Source of the DNA: CAVQMB01 sp963713445
GTDB lineage: Bacteria; Pseudomonadota; Gammaproteobacteria; Competibacterales; Competibacteraceae
Direction: 5' to 3'
Assembly (NCBI GenBank): GCA_963713445.1
Contig: CAVQMB010000004.1
Coordinates: forward strand, 310,001-374,000
Length of the DNA: 64,000 nt
Below the pieces are notes generated by a model that was not told the DNA's origin, made no database searches, and worked only from the letters and a program-made list of their open reading frames with translations. A program made the translations under genes and the position numbers. The stretch's first letter is position 1. The number at the start of each line of letters is the position of its first letter. Positions 17,014 through 25,977 of the stretch are shown one piece after another.

Positions 17014-18351
17014 TCATCGCCTGGTGCTGCGCGCCACATAGGACTCCGCAGCGGGCGCTGAGGAGATCGTCATCCGCAACAGTACGGTCAGCAGCAGGCT
17101 CACGATGGCAAGGCCAATGTAGACGACATAGCCGCGGGCATACCCGACCGGTCCCATTATCTCGACGAAATGGCCCAGCAGTGGCGGCACCGCGAACCCG
17201 CCCAGGGCGCCGAGGCCTCCGACCCAACCGGCCGCGCCGCCGACCGCGTCAGGCACATAGTGCGGGACCATGCGGAACACAGCGGCGTTGTTGACCCCCA
17301 TGCCGGCAGCGACCAGCATCTCGCCAACCACCGAGGTACCGAAACTACCGGAAAAGGTCATGATCGCCGCGCCGACCAGCAGGGTCAGCAGCGAGGCGAT
17401 GGCGACTCGCTCTCCGCCCAGCTTGTCGGACCAGCTGCCGCCCGGCACACGGATGAGCGACGAGAACAGTGAGAAGCTCGCGGTCAGGATAATGGCGGTC
17501 CAGTGCGAGGTACTGAAGAAGCTCTGCCAGTAGGTCGGCAACCAGGCGGTCAGGGCCAGAAAGCCACCGAAAGTGGTGAAGTAGAGGATCACCAGAGGCC
17601 AGGTGCGCCATTGCCTGGCCGATTCCACCAGCGCATGCAGTGCACTTGCCTGGGGGAAAAGTTCCTGCCCCTCCGCGGTGGCCACACTGCGGGCCTCGGC
17701 GGGCGTGCTGCCGTGATGACGGAGCTGAAAGTACCACGCGTTATGGCCCAGCACGACATAAAGTCCGATACCGACAATCACCAGACCCAGCGATACCAGA
17801 TAGGCGGTCCACAAACCGCCCATGGCGATAATCAGCGGCAGAATCAGTGCCACCAGGCCCGGCGAGGTATTACCCAGGCCGGCGTAGGTACCGAGCGCCC
17901 AGCCCTGCTGGTGTTTGGGAAACCAGTAAGCGACCTGGCCGATACCGACCGAAAAAGTCGCGATGCCGCAACCTCCAAGGGCCCCGAACAATAATAGCCA
18001 GGGATAGTTGCTCTGATTCAGGTGATCCGGATAAAGCGTGAGCAGCATGTAGTACAGACCGCCGATGCCGACCACCGACAGCAGCAACAGGATCAGAAAC
18101 GGCAATTTGCCGCCGGTGGTGTCCACCCAGGCGCCAAACGGGATGCGCAGCAGCGATCCCGTCAACATCGGGATAGCCACCAGCAAACCGACCTGTCCGG
18201 GGCTGAGCTGCATGGCCTGCATGAAACTATGAGCGGTGGGTCCGAACAGGGACACCGCACCGAATCCGATGAAAAAGCCAACGGTGGCGCCGAACAATGC
18301 CTTGTTGGGACTGCCCCGGAGATGGGTGGCAGCGGAAGTCGACTCAGACAT
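17014..18351 (-). CDS. NNP-type nitrate/nitrite porter-like MFS protein
   Basis: 445 residues with about twelve membrane segments. It resembles NarK/NasA nitrate-nitrite porters: the fifth-helix region GQVAYWFPKHQQGWALGTYAGLGNTSPG carries the nitrate-signature-like pattern, and GASRV-type loops are replaced by RIPFGAWVD. Likely inner-membrane nitrate uptake or nitrate/nitrite exchange, but no nitrate reductase gene is present, so another anion is possible. It lies 126 bases downstream of the Lrp regulator on the same strand. Confidence 0.78.
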   Translation of the reverse strand: MSESTSAATHLRGSPNKALFGATVGFFIGFGAVSLFGPTAHSFMQAMQLSPGQVGLLVAIPMLTGSLLRIPFGAWVDTTGGKLPFLILLLLSVVGIGGLYYMLLTLYPDHLNQSNYPWLLLFGALGGCGIATFSVGIGQVAYWFPKHQQGWALGTYAGLGNTSPGLVALILPLIIAMGGLWTAYLVSLGLVIVGIGLYVVLGHNAWYFQLRHHGSTPAEARSVATAEGQELFPQASALHALVESARQWRTWPLVILYFTTFGGFLALTAWLPTYWQSFFSTSHWTAIILTASFSLFSSLIRVPGGSWSDKLGGERVAIASLLTLLVGAAIMTFSGSFGTSVVGEMLVAAGMGVNNAAVFRMVPHYVPDAVGGAAGWVGGLGALGGFAVPPLLGHFVEIMGPVGYARGYVVYIGLAIVSLLLTVLLRMTISSAPAAESYVARSTRR

Positions 18352-18476
18352 GGCACATCGTCCTCATGGTCCAGTAAATAAGCTGTCTGGAGTGATCGCG
18401 CGCAGCGTCTCGAGCGCGCCATTCCTGATGATGCGGCCATGCTAAGGTTTTGCTTCGGCTGGTGAATTGATATATG

Positions 18477-18950
18477 TCAAAAGCACGCCGGTGCTGTCAG
18501 CGAGCGCAACGCCTGGCCCATCACCACCGAAGTACGGAAACGGCGGATATTGCGGTCATCGAAAAACAGGCGTCGTGTCAGCGCCTCGAAATCGTCCATA
18601 CTCCGGGCTAGCGCGATGATGACGAAATCACCTTCTCCGGTGACGTAGTAACACTGCTGCACCAAGGGTTCTTTGACGGCCTTGCGCCGGAAAGCATCGA
18701 TCTGATCGGCGCGTTCCCGCTCCAGTTCCACCATCACGATGAACGTCATCGGCAGACCAACGGCGGCCGGATCCACCACCACAACCTCGCGGGTGATCAC
18801 TCCCAGCTCGCGCATGCGCTTGATACGGCGCTGCACGGCGGGCGCCGAAAGCGAAACCTCGCGGGCCAGCGATTCCAGCGACTGGCGGGCATCGTGCTGC
18901 AGCAGATCCAGCAGTTGCCGATCCATGTGATCAAGAGCAATGTGTTTCAT
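18477..18950 (-). CDS. Lrp/AsnC family transcriptional regulator
   Basis: 157 residues: an N-terminal winged helix-turn-helix (about 8-60, LDLLQHDARQSLESLAREVSLS) and the C-terminal RAM ligand-binding domain (GEGDFVIIALA). ATG 18950 is preferred over the upstream frame start at 19046 because it gives the standard family N-terminus. Divergent from the three-enzyme operon at 19072 over a 121-base AT-rich region. Lrp-type proteins of this kind (for example AsnC/DoeX) regulate amino-acid and ectoine catabolism, so local control of the adjacent operon and perhaps the convergent importer is likely. Confidence 0.9.
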   Translation of the reverse strand: MKHIALDHMDRQLLDLLQHDARQSLESLAREVSLSAPAVQRRIKRMRELGVITREVVVVDPAAVGLPMTFIVMVELERERADQIDAFRRKAVKEPLVQQCYYVTGEGDFVIIALARSMDDFEALTRRLFFDDRNIRRFRTSVVMGQALRSLTAPACF

Positions 18951-19071
18951 GAAAGCCCCAAAAATAAGTGTCAAATAAGCAAAAAAATTAAGTGTTCGTA
19001 ACGATACACGCAAAACTATTTCACCCCCAGCCGCTACTCTAGCCACATTGATGCAACCATTCGGTTAAACC
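18951..19071. promoter_or_regulatory. Divergent promoter region with candidate Lrp operator
   Basis: 121 AT-rich bases in an otherwise GC-rich region. On the minus strand TTGCGT-17-TAATTT could be the lrp promoter. An imperfect palindrome gtgttcgtaacgatacac lies at 18992-19009 over that -35, and AAGTGT occurs twice (about 18966-18971 and 18990-18995). This fits autoregulation and joint control of the divergent operon. Inference from position and symmetry. Confidence 0.5.
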
Positions 19072-20169
19072 TTGGAGCTACTGCGCAATCCGTTCCGCAA
19101 AGTCGGGCTGCCGGTCAACACCGGCTTGGCGCCCGGCGACGTCAGCACCGATCCCGCCACGGCCGCGGCTCTCTTGCAATGCTGCCCGGCCTATGCACCG
19201 ACGCCACTGCGCCGGATGCCCGACCTCGCCCACCGGTTCGGTGTGGCGACGCTGCTGCTCAAGGACGAGAGCAGTCGCATGGGCCTCGGCAGCTTCAAGG
19301 CGCTGGGTGCTGCGTACGCCATTGCCCGGCATGCCGCTGCGCGGTTGGACGCCTCCGGGTACCCCGCCACCGATCGGCCAGTAGCCGAGGCGCTAGCGGA
19401 CACTGTTTACGCCTGCGCCAGCGCCGGCAACCACGGCTTGTCGGTGGCTGCCGGGGCCCGGGTGTTCGGTGCCACTGCAGTGATCTATCTGGCCGATTCG
19501 GTTCCAGAGACCTTCGCGGGACGTCTGCGTCGGCTCGGAGCCCGTGTGGTCCGGCCCGGCGGTGACTACGAGGATGCCATGGCAGCGGCCGCTGCTGACG
19601 CTGACGCCAACGGCTGGGTACTGCTGTCGGATTCGTCCTGGCCGGGCTACACGGAGCTACCCCGTCAGGTCATGGAGGGTTACCTGGTGATGGCCGCCGA
19701 GGTGACCGGTGAGCTCTCCGCGCCACCCACCCACGTGTTCCTGCAGGCGGGTGTGGGCGGCCTGGCCGCTGCGGTAACGGCACTGGTTCGCGCCCGCTGG
19801 GGCGCTGAACCGGTCATTATCGTGGTCGAACCCGACGCCGCTCCAGCCTTGATCGACAGCATTCGGGCGGGTCGACCGGTCACGACCTCTGGCCCCGTAT
19901 CCAGCATGGGGCGGCTTGACTGCAAGACCCCCTCACACCTTGCGCTGGCGGAACTGGCACGCAATGCGGACTTCTTCATGACGCTGGGCGAGGAGGAGGC
20001 TGCGACAACCGTGGCACTGCTGGAGCGCCACGGCGTCGGGACGACACCGTCGGGCGCCGCCGGCGTGGCAGGCCTGCATCACGCGGGCGGGCACCGGACG
20101 AACCTGGCACTGTCGCCGCAGAGCCGGGTGCTGGCATTCATTTCGGAAGGCCGCGAGGATGCCGCATGA
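19072..20169 (+). CDS. PLP-dependent lyase, diaminopropionate ammonia-lyase-like
   Basis: 365 residues of fold-type II PLP enzymes. KDESSRMGLGSFKALG (64-79) carries the Schiff-base Lys76, SAGNHG the phosphate-binding region, and QAGVGGLAA the PLP phosphate loop. These match diaminopropionate ammonia-lyase more closely than threonine dehydratase. Such enzymes eliminate ammonia from 2,3-diaminopropionate or related amino acids to give pyruvate. The only available start is TTG 19072, because an in-frame stop lies just before it at 19066-19068. The stop overlaps the next gene (ATGA). In ectoine loci the equivalent position is taken by EutB, so an ectoine-derived diamino acid is a candidate substrate. 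Confidence 0.8.
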   Translation: MELLRNPFRKVGLPVNTGLAPGDVSTDPATAAALLQCCPAYAPTPLRRMPDLAHRFGVATLLLKDESSRMGLGSFKALGAAYAIARHAAARLDASGYPATDRPVAEALADTVYACASAGNHGLSVAAGARVFGATAVIYLADSVPETFAGRLRRLGARVVRPGGDYEDAMAAAAADADANGWVLLSDSSWPGYTELPRQVMEGYLVMAAEVTGELSAPPTHVFLQAGVGGLAAAVTALVRARWGAEPVIIVVEPDAAPALIDSIRAGRPVTTSGPVSSMGRLDCKTPSHLALAELARNADFFMTLGEEEAATTVALLERHGVGTTPSGAAGVAGLHHAGGHRTNLALSPQSRVLAFISEGREDAA

Positions 20170-21389
20170 GCCGTGACAGCAATAGCGCCCGAGGCACAGC
20201 AAGCGGACTGAGCGGGGCGGCGACGGGTGAGGCACTGCCGCGCGGCTTTCCACCAGCAGAATTCGAGCGGCGCCTGGAATCGGCCCAGCGCCTGATGGCG
20301 GACGCCGGCCTCGATGCGCTGCTGCTGACCACTGAGCCGGAGGTGCGCTATTTCAGCGGCTTCCTCACCCAGTTCTGGCAGAGTCCGACCCGACCCTGGT
20401 TTCTGATCGTGCCGCACCGGGGCAAACCCATTGCCGTAGTGCCCGAGATCGGCGTGCCCGTCATAACCCGCAGCTGGGTCGATGACATCCGCAGTTGGCC
20501 GTCACCACGCCCCGCCGACGAGGGGGTTTCGTTGGTCGCTGAGACGTTGCGTGAGGTCGCCGCAACACCGGGGCGCATCGGTGTCCCCATGGGACCGGAA
20601 ACGACCCTGCGCATGCCGCTCGCGGATTTTCGGCGGTTGACGGAGCAGTTGCCGCAAGCCGAAATCGTCGATGCGACCGCGCTGATTCGGACCCTGCGGA
20701 TGGTCAAATCCGACGCGGAGATCGCCAAGATCGCCGAGGCCTGCCGCATCGCCTCTGATGCCTTCGACGCGGTGCCCAACCTGGTACAGGCGGGACAGCC
20801 GCTGGCCGAGATCTTCCGTGTCTTCAAAATGGAGTTACTGCGGTGCGGCGCCGATGATGTGCCCTATCTGGTCGGTGCCGCCGCTCAGGGGGGGTACGCG
20901 GATGTCATCTCGCCGCCGGGCAACCAACCGCTGCAAACCGGCGACGTGCTGATGATGGACACCGGTGCAACCTTCGACGGCTATTTCTGCGATTTCGACC
21001 GCAACTACGGCATCGCCACGGCGGACGACGCAGCACGGCGCGCTTACGCGACGCTGTTCCAGGCCACCGAGGCCGGACTGGCCGCCGCGCGGGCCGGTAC
21101 AACCTGCGCCGAACTGTTCGGCGCGATGCAGGCGGTGATCGAAGCGCGCGGCTATGCTGCCGGCAATGTCGGACGAATGGGCCATGGCCTGGGTATGCAG
21201 CTGACCGAATGGCCGTCGCATTGCGCCACGGATCACACGATTCTGGCGCCCGGCATGGTGATCACGCTCGAGCCGGGGCTGACGATAGCAGCGGGACGCA
21301 CAATGGTGCATGAGGAAAATATCGTGATCCGCGCTGACGGTGCCGGATGGCTATCCCGTCGAGCTCCAGCCGAACTTCCGCTGGTTTAG
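20166..21389 (+). CDS. M24-family hydrolase, DoeA/EutD- or prolidase-like
   Basis: 407 residues with a creatinase/prolidase N-domain and a pita-bread C-domain. All five metal ligands can be seen: MDTG and DFD (Asp pair near 262 and 273), GHGLG (His), LEPG (Glu) and HEEN (Glu). The family includes Xaa-Pro peptidases, creatinase and the ectoine hydrolase DoeA/EutD. Its place between a PLP lyase and an Asp/Glu-racemase-like gene is the arrangement seen in ectoine/hydroxyectoine clusters, which favours cyclic amidine or amide hydrolysis over dipeptide cleavage. Translationally coupled to the upstream gene by ATGA. Confidence 0.82.
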   Translation: MSRDSNSARGTASGLSGAATGEALPRGFPPAEFERRLESAQRLMADAGLDALLLTTEPEVRYFSGFLTQFWQSPTRPWFLIVPHRGKPIAVVPEIGVPVITRSWVDDIRSWPSPRPADEGVSLVAETLREVAATPGRIGVPMGPETTLRMPLADFRRLTEQLPQAEIVDATALIRTLRMVKSDAEIAKIAEACRIASDAFDAVPNLVQAGQPLAEIFRVFKMELLRCGADDVPYLVGAAAQGGYADVISPPGNQPLQTGDVLMMDTGATFDGYFCDFDRNYGIATADDAARRAYATLFQATEAGLAAARAGTTCAELFGAMQAVIEARGYAAGNVGRMGHGLGMQLTEWPSHCATDHTILAPGMVITLEPGLTIAAGRTMVHEENIVIRADGAGWLSRRAPAELPLV

Positions 21390-21391
21390 CG

Positions 21392-22162
21392 ATGCGGCTG
21401 GCCTACCGGACAGACGGTGGCGCGGGAAGCCGCGCGCGGCTGGGTCTGATCGTGCTGCATGTCGATGAAACCATCGAGGACGAGTTCCGTCGACTGCTAA
21501 CGGGCCTGGACGGCACTGCACTCCACGTCACCCGGGTCAGAAGCGGAACTGACCTGACCGAACAGACGCTGAACGCAATGGCGACAGGGATTCCCGCTGC
21601 CGCCCAACTGCTTCCGCCCGAGGCAGCACCCGACGTGATCGGCTTCGCCTGCACCTCGGGTGCTGCCGTGCTCGGGCCGGACTACATCGCCAGGCTCATC
21701 CGTGAGGCGCGCCCGCGGAATGATCCTGGAACGTTTGCCCGGAGCGCGATCACCAACCCGTTGACCGCCGTCGTTGCCGCATGCCGGACACTCGACATCC
21801 GCCGGCTGGGTATCGTGACGCCCTACGTCCCGCGTGTGTCAGCCACGCTCGGCACCGCGCTCGAGACATCCGGACTCACTGTCTGCAGCTTCGGCTCATT
21901 TGAGGTGGCGACCGAACGGCGGGTGGCGCGCATCAGTCCCGATTCGGTGCATGAGGCCATTATCCGGGTGGGCCAAACGTCGGACTGTGATGGGGTGTTC
22001 GTCTCGTGCACGAACCTGCGCACCCTGGCGGTCCTGCACGAAGCCGAGCGGCTGCTCGGACGACCGGTGATCTCCAGCAACCAGGCGCTGGGCTGGCACA
22101 TGCTGCGGCTGGCCGGCATCGACGACCACCGCAGCGGCTGGGGTCGCCTGCTCGCCGGCTGA
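21392..22162 (+). CDS. Asp/Glu racemase superfamily, EutA/maleate isomerase-like
   Basis: 256 residues of the family that includes arylmalonate decarboxylase, maleate isomerase and EutA. Two catalytic-type cysteines are present: Cys87 in GFACTSGAA and Cys206 in VSCTNLRTL. ATG 21392 starts two bases after the preceding stop and begins the domain correctly; the longer frame from 21347 overlaps the upstream gene. Two cysteines suggest isomerase or racemase chemistry, since decarboxylases keep one. Likely the third enzyme of the operon. Convergent with the ABC importer, only 22 bases apart. Confidence 0.82.
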   Translation: MRLAYRTDGGAGSRARLGLIVLHVDETIEDEFRRLLTGLDGTALHVTRVRSGTDLTEQTLNAMATGIPAAAQLLPPEAAPDVIGFACTSGAAVLGPDYIARLIREARPRNDPGTFARSAITNPLTAVVAACRTLDIRRLGIVTPYVPRVSATLGTALETSGLTVCSFGSFEVATERRVARISPDSVHEAIIRVGQTSDCDGVFVSCTNLRTLAVLHEAERLLGRPVISSNQALGWHMLRLAGIDDHRSGWGRLLAG

Positions 22163-22184
22163 CCTGGCGAGCGATAGCGGCCCG

Positions 22185-22856
22185 CTACATTGAATTGACT
22201 TCCAGCGTAACACCCGGCACCCGGACCGCTCGCTGGACGTAGTCGAGAATCGCGGCAATCACTACGGTCATTGCCAGATACACGGCGCCAGCCAGCAGAA
22301 AGGCCCAAAAGTACTGGAACGTCTCCGCGCCGACTTCCGAGGCCCGCGCCGTAATCTCACTCAACCCGATCGTGTAAGCGATCGAAGTGAATTTGAACTC
22401 AAGAATGGCTTCGTTGGACCACTGCGGTATCACCCGGCGCAGCGCCTGGGGCAAAACCACCCAGATCATGGCTTGCAATGCCGACATGCCGTGTGCCCGC
22501 GCAGCCAGCATCTGGCCGTGGGATACCGATTGCATGGAGCCGCGGAAGTATTCGGCCTGATACGCAGCCGAATTCAGTCCCATGGTGAGCGCCGTGGCCA
22601 CGAAAGGCGAGAAGGTAATGCCGACTGACGGCAAACCCAGGTACACGATAAACAGCTGCACCACCATCGGCGTGCCACGGAACACTTCGACGTAGGCTGT
22701 CGCCAACGCGTATATCGTGCGACCTCCGTAGAGCCTGGAGAATGCCAGCACCAGACCCAGGGCGAATCCACCCACCATGGCAATGATCCAGACTTCCAGC
22801 GCGACTGGAATGCCCGCGACAATCGCGGGAAGATTCGACAGCGTGAAATCCCACAC
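22185..22856 (-). CDS. Polar amino-acid ABC permease (EhuD-like)
   Basis: 223 residues with about five membrane helices, HisMQ/GlnP type. The EAA cytoplasmic loop is visible as AARAHGMSALQAMIWVVLPQA. It pairs with the second permease at 23642 as the heterodimeric channel of the importer encoded by 22185-25222. Last gene of that operon, 42 bases after the ATPase. Confidence 0.88.
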   Translation of the reverse strand: MWDFTLSNLPAIVAGIPVALEVWIIAMVGGFALGLVLAFSRLYGGRTIYALATAYVEVFRGTPMVVQLFIVYLGLPSVGITFSPFVATALTMGLNSAAYQAEYFRGSMQSVSHGQMLAARAHGMSALQAMIWVVLPQALRRVIPQWSNEAILEFKFTSIAYTIGLSEITARASEVGAETFQYFWAFLLAGAVYLAMTVVIAAILDYVQRAVRVPGVTLEVNSM

Positions 22857-22898
22857 GTCACATTTCCCCTACCGTTTCCAGCCTTATACAAGCCGGGC

Positions 22899-23630
22899 CT
22901 AGCCGGCCATTTTCTCTTTGGCGCCCGCCCCGGACAGATATTCCAGTTTTCCTTCCATCTCTGAGGGTGGCCCGTGCCAGTCGATCACGCCCTTGCGCAT
23001 CAGATAGATTTCGTCCGAAATCGACCGCACGAAATCCATCTCGTGAGACACGATAAGCATCGTCATTCCCTCGCCGGCTAGCTCCCGCATCACCTCCAGT
23101 ACACCCATGGTCAGCTCCGGATCGAGCGCCGAGGTCGCTTCATCGAACAGCATGATCGCAGGATCCATCGCCAGGGCACGCGCGATCGCCACACGCTGCT
23201 GCTGGCCGCCCGAGAGCTGGGCTGGATAATTTACCGATAGCTCGGCCAGCCCAACCCGTCTCAGCTCTGCTGCCGCCCGTTCGCGGGCGGTCTTCCGGCT
23301 CATTCCCCTGACTCTTCTCAGGCATAGCGCGACATTCTCCAGCGCCGTCAGGTGGAGAAACAGATTGAAGTCCTGGAATACAAACCCGATTTGTGCCCGG
23401 TGGCTGTTGATATTGCCACTGCGAAGCGATTGCCCGCGAAGAATAACGTCACCACTATCGGGTAGTTCCAGCATATTCACGCAGCGCAGCAGCGTGCTCT
23501 TGCCTGAACCGGACGGCCCGATTATTGACTTTACCTCGCCCCGACATATCTCCAGGCTGACGCCTTTTAGAACAGGCATGGCACCAAACTGCTTGTGGAT
23601 GTCACGTAATTCCAGAGTTACTTCAGACAT
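22899..23630 (-). CDS. Polar amino-acid ABC ATPase (EhuA/GlnQ-like)
   Basis: 243 residues. Walker A GPSGSGKST (38-46), Q-loop in VFQDFNLF, signature LSGGQQQR near 139, Walker B IMLFDEATSALD, and switch His in VSHEM. Complete and apparently functional nucleotide-binding subunit of the 22185-25222 importer. It sits between the two permease genes, with 11 bases to the upstream one. Confidence 0.92.
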   Translation of the reverse strand: MSEVTLELRDIHKQFGAMPVLKGVSLEICRGEVKSIIGPSGSGKSTLLRCVNMLELPDSGDVILRGQSLRSGNINSHRAQIGFVFQDFNLFLHLTALENVALCLRRVRGMSRKTARERAAAELRRVGLAELSVNYPAQLSGGQQQRVAIARALAMDPAIMLFDEATSALDPELTMGVLEVMRELAGEGMTMLIVSHEMDFVRSISDEIYLMRKGVIDWHGPPSEMEGKLEYLSGAGAKEKMAG

Positions 23631-23641
23631 TAAATGAACCT

Positions 23642-24313
23642 TTAAACAGACCTGAACGAGCCACCGGGAATTTGCACACGGCGCTCCAGCGCATATAAGA
23701 GAGAATTTCCGATCTTGTTGACGATAAAATAAAGCACTGCTGCCGCCAGGAAGACGCCCAGGATATGGCCACTCGATGCGGTCACTATGTAGTGGGCCTG
23801 GCGCGTCAGTTCAACCACACCGATAACATAGGCCAGTGCAGTGGCTTTGATCTCAGAGGAGAATTCATTGGTCCACGGGCCAATAGCATATCTGAATGCC
23901 TGGGGTACGATCACAAATATCAGTGCACCGAATTTGTTCAGTCCCATAGCTCTGGCCGCTATATATTGTCCTCTCGGTACCGAATGCAACGCACTGCGAA
24001 ATATCTGTGCTTGATAGGCCGCCGAGCGCAACCCCAGAGCGAGCACAGCGGACAGATATGAGCTGAGATTGAAACTGGCCAATCCGTAGTAAAATATGAA
24101 TAGCAGCACAATAATGGGCACGCCGCGGAAAACGCGTTCGAAAATCAGCGCTGGAAATTGCAGGATATACGACTGTGGCCCGGCAGTCTGATATAGCGCC
24201 AACGGCACGCCGATCAGGAGACCGACAAGCAGCAGACTGACCAGCAGCAGCAGTGTGACGCCCAGACCCTGCAGCAGATAGGGCAGATTCGATAGCAGAA
24301 GATTTTCAAGCAT
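23642..24313 (-). CDS. Polar amino-acid ABC permease (EhuC-like)
   Basis: 223 residues, HisMQ type, with the EAA loop AARAMGLNKFGALIFVIVPQA. ATG 24313 gives the usual N-terminus (LLLSNLPYLLQGLGVTL); the in-frame start at 24352 would run into the hairpin after the binding-protein gene. Noticeably more A+T-rich than its neighbours. Confidence 0.87.
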   Translation of the reverse strand: MLENLLLSNLPYLLQGLGVTLLLLVSLLLVGLLIGVPLALYQTAGPQSYILQFPALIFERVFRGVPIIVLLFIFYYGLASFNLSSYLSAVLALGLRSAAYQAQIFRSALHSVPRGQYIAARAMGLNKFGALIFVIVPQAFRYAIGPWTNEFSSEIKATALAYVIGVVELTRQAHYIVTASSGHILGVFLAAAVLYFIVNKIGNSLLYALERRVQIPGGSFRSV

Positions 24314-24337
24314 GGATATTCGCTGGTGACAGAATGG

Positions 24338-24360
24338 GAGCGGGGTACGCAACCCCGCTC
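24338..24360 (-). promoter_or_regulatory. Intercistronic mRNA hairpin after binding-protein gene
   Basis: A perfect 8-bp stem (gagcgggg/ccccgctc) with a 7-base loop between the solute-binding gene and the first permease, without a T-run. Such hairpins typically protect the upstream message and give more binding protein than permease. Confidence 0.6.
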
Positions 24361-24376
24361 TCTATCAAAACCGAAC

Positions 24377-25222
24377 TTAGTTGCCGATATTCGGAAGACC
24401 GGGAACCGGCTTGTTATAGGTATTCACCCAATCCGGCATATAGGCAGGAACCGTAGGGACACTGGCGCCGGGAATGTAGTGATGCACGATCTGCCCCCAA
24501 CCGCCATCCTTGTAGATCGCCATAATGCCTTTATTGAGCTTGGGCAGAAGGTGCTTTGGATCGCCCTTTTTGACGGCCACCGCGAGTGGTGCACGGATAA
24601 AGATTTTACCAACGATTTTGACCGGGCGCCCCTTGCTGATGAATGTCGCGGCAGTGGTGGCGGCCACATCGACGCTGGTCAGACGGCCTGCCAGCATATC
24701 GGCAACGGCGGTTACGTAATCATCGTAGGCAACGGTTTTCGCGTCACATCCCTTTAGCTTGAGCACATTGTTTTTCATCCACGACTGCTGAGTGGAGCCG
24801 CCTTGCACGCCGACCTTACCGCCACCACATACGGCACTGAACAACGTCTTGTCCGATTTCTTGGGAACGATGATCACATCGTTGCTTTCAAACCACGGAA
24901 TCGAGAAATCGACCGCTTTGGCCCGTTTCTTATTTACGATCAAACCGGTAACGACCAAATCGATTTTCCCGGCCATCAGAGCTGGAATAAGCGAAGGGAA
25001 TGGCAGATCCTTGAATTTAACATCCATGTTTTCCTTTTTCGCTATTTCCCGCACGGCATCGATCGCAATTCCTTCAAACTTACCGTGATCCACATAAGCC
25101 CATGGTGGAAACGATGGCTCCACACCAGCGACCAGGGTGGCAGCATTGGCCGCTACGCTGAACGACGCCAGCATAAAGGTCAATAACGCAATGGGATAAG
25201 CAACTACTAAACGGCCTTTCAT
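24377..25222 (-). CDS. Periplasmic amino-acid-type binding protein (EhuB-like)
   Basis: 281 residues, type-3 (family 3) solute-binding protein of a polar amino-acid importer. Signal peptide 1-27 (ending VAANA), then GVEPSFPPWAYVD and FEGIAIDAVREIAKKENM, with AGKIDLVVTGL and the aromatic/acidic ligand pocket typical of the family. ATG 25222 follows GAGGAG; the longer frame to 25255 is rejected. First gene of the importer operon. The neighbouring enzymes suggest an ectoine- or diamino-acid-type ligand, which is inference. Confidence 0.88.
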   Translation of the reverse strand: MKGRLVVAYPIALLTFMLASFSVAANAATLVAGVEPSFPPWAYVDHGKFEGIAIDAVREIAKKENMDVKFKDLPFPSLIPALMAGKIDLVVTGLIVNKKRAKAVDFSIPWFESNDVIIVPKKSDKTLFSAVCGGGKVGVQGGSTQQSWMKNNVLKLKGCDAKTVAYDDYVTAVADMLAGRLTSVDVAATTAATFISKGRPVKIVGKIFIRAPLAVAVKKGDPKHLLPKLNKGIMAIYKDGGWGQIVHHYIPGASVPTVPAYMPDWVNTYNKPVPGLPNIGN

Positions 25223-25610
25223 AAGGACTCCTCTCATTCTCGTGAGTTCGAACAAAGCGGCATCGCTGGATTCGGCGGCAGCGACAGATATATCAGACTA
25301 GCATCCTGTCGGGCGATTAATAAACGGAGTTGATGCCGAAAGGCCGGTGCTTTTTCTATGGGTGACGCTTGTTTCAAAATTTTTTTTGGCTGACATTCAT
25401 CAAACGATGTATCCAATCATTGCAAGCCAGCCAATATATGCCCTGAGAATCGTAAATTTTAACTGCGTTATGCTTGGGTTTCGGTTTACGGCAAGGGCAT
25501 GCGTTGCTACCCAGCATCGCTTGACCCGTCGCAAGTGGGCGGAAAAATCCACCCGCTGCGACTTCACGGCGCTACAATTGGGTTAGTCGCTGCAAAGGGG
25601 AGGTGATCTC
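25223..25610. other. AT-rich intergenic region, divergent promoters
   Basis: 388 bases with no supportable gene, between the importer operon (minus) and cbpM (plus). It is much richer in A+T than its surroundings and has an AAAATTTTTTTT tract near 25377-25388 that should bend DNA. TACAAT at 25573-25578 is a candidate -10 for cbpM without a good -35. Promoter for the importer must also lie here. Confidence 0.6.
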
Positions 25611-25925
25611 GTGAACCAAGGCAACGAACCCGTGCTTGGCGTCGTCCTGGATGAGACAACCGAATTCAGCCTGACCGAAATCTGCCAGGCCTGCGAGGTC
25701 CACGCCGAACTCGTGATCGAACTGGTGTATGAGGGTATCGCCGACCCCCGCGGTGAAGCACCCGCAACCTGGCGCTTCAGCGGGCCTGAATTACCGCGCC
25801 TACAGCGCGCTCTGCGGCTGCAGCAGGATCTGCAGATCAACTGGCCTGGTGTCGCTCTGGCCCTCGATCTGCTCGACGAAATTGCAAGGTTACGTGGGCG
25901 CCTGCGCGCCGCAGGCGATGTCTGA
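25611..25925 (+). CDS. cbpM: Chaperone modulator CbpM, orphan copy
   Basis: 104 residues of the CbpM family, a MerR-like helix-turn-helix protein that binds the J-domain of the DnaJ homologue CbpA and inhibits it. Typical elements are FSLTEICQACEV, LVIELVYEGIADP and the C-terminal helix LALDLLDEIARLRGRL. GTG 25611 follows a strong GGGGAGG site. CbpM normally lies directly after cbpA; here no J-domain gene is next to it. Confidence 0.88.
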   Translation: MNQGNEPVLGVVLDETTEFSLTEICQACEVHAELVIELVYEGIADPRGEAPATWRFSGPELPRLQRALRLQQDLQINWPGVALALDLLDEIARLRGRLRAAGDV

Positions 25926-25977
25926 TCGATCGGAATTGCGCGCCCCTTGCTGAGCGCGGTCACACCAACCAAATCAC

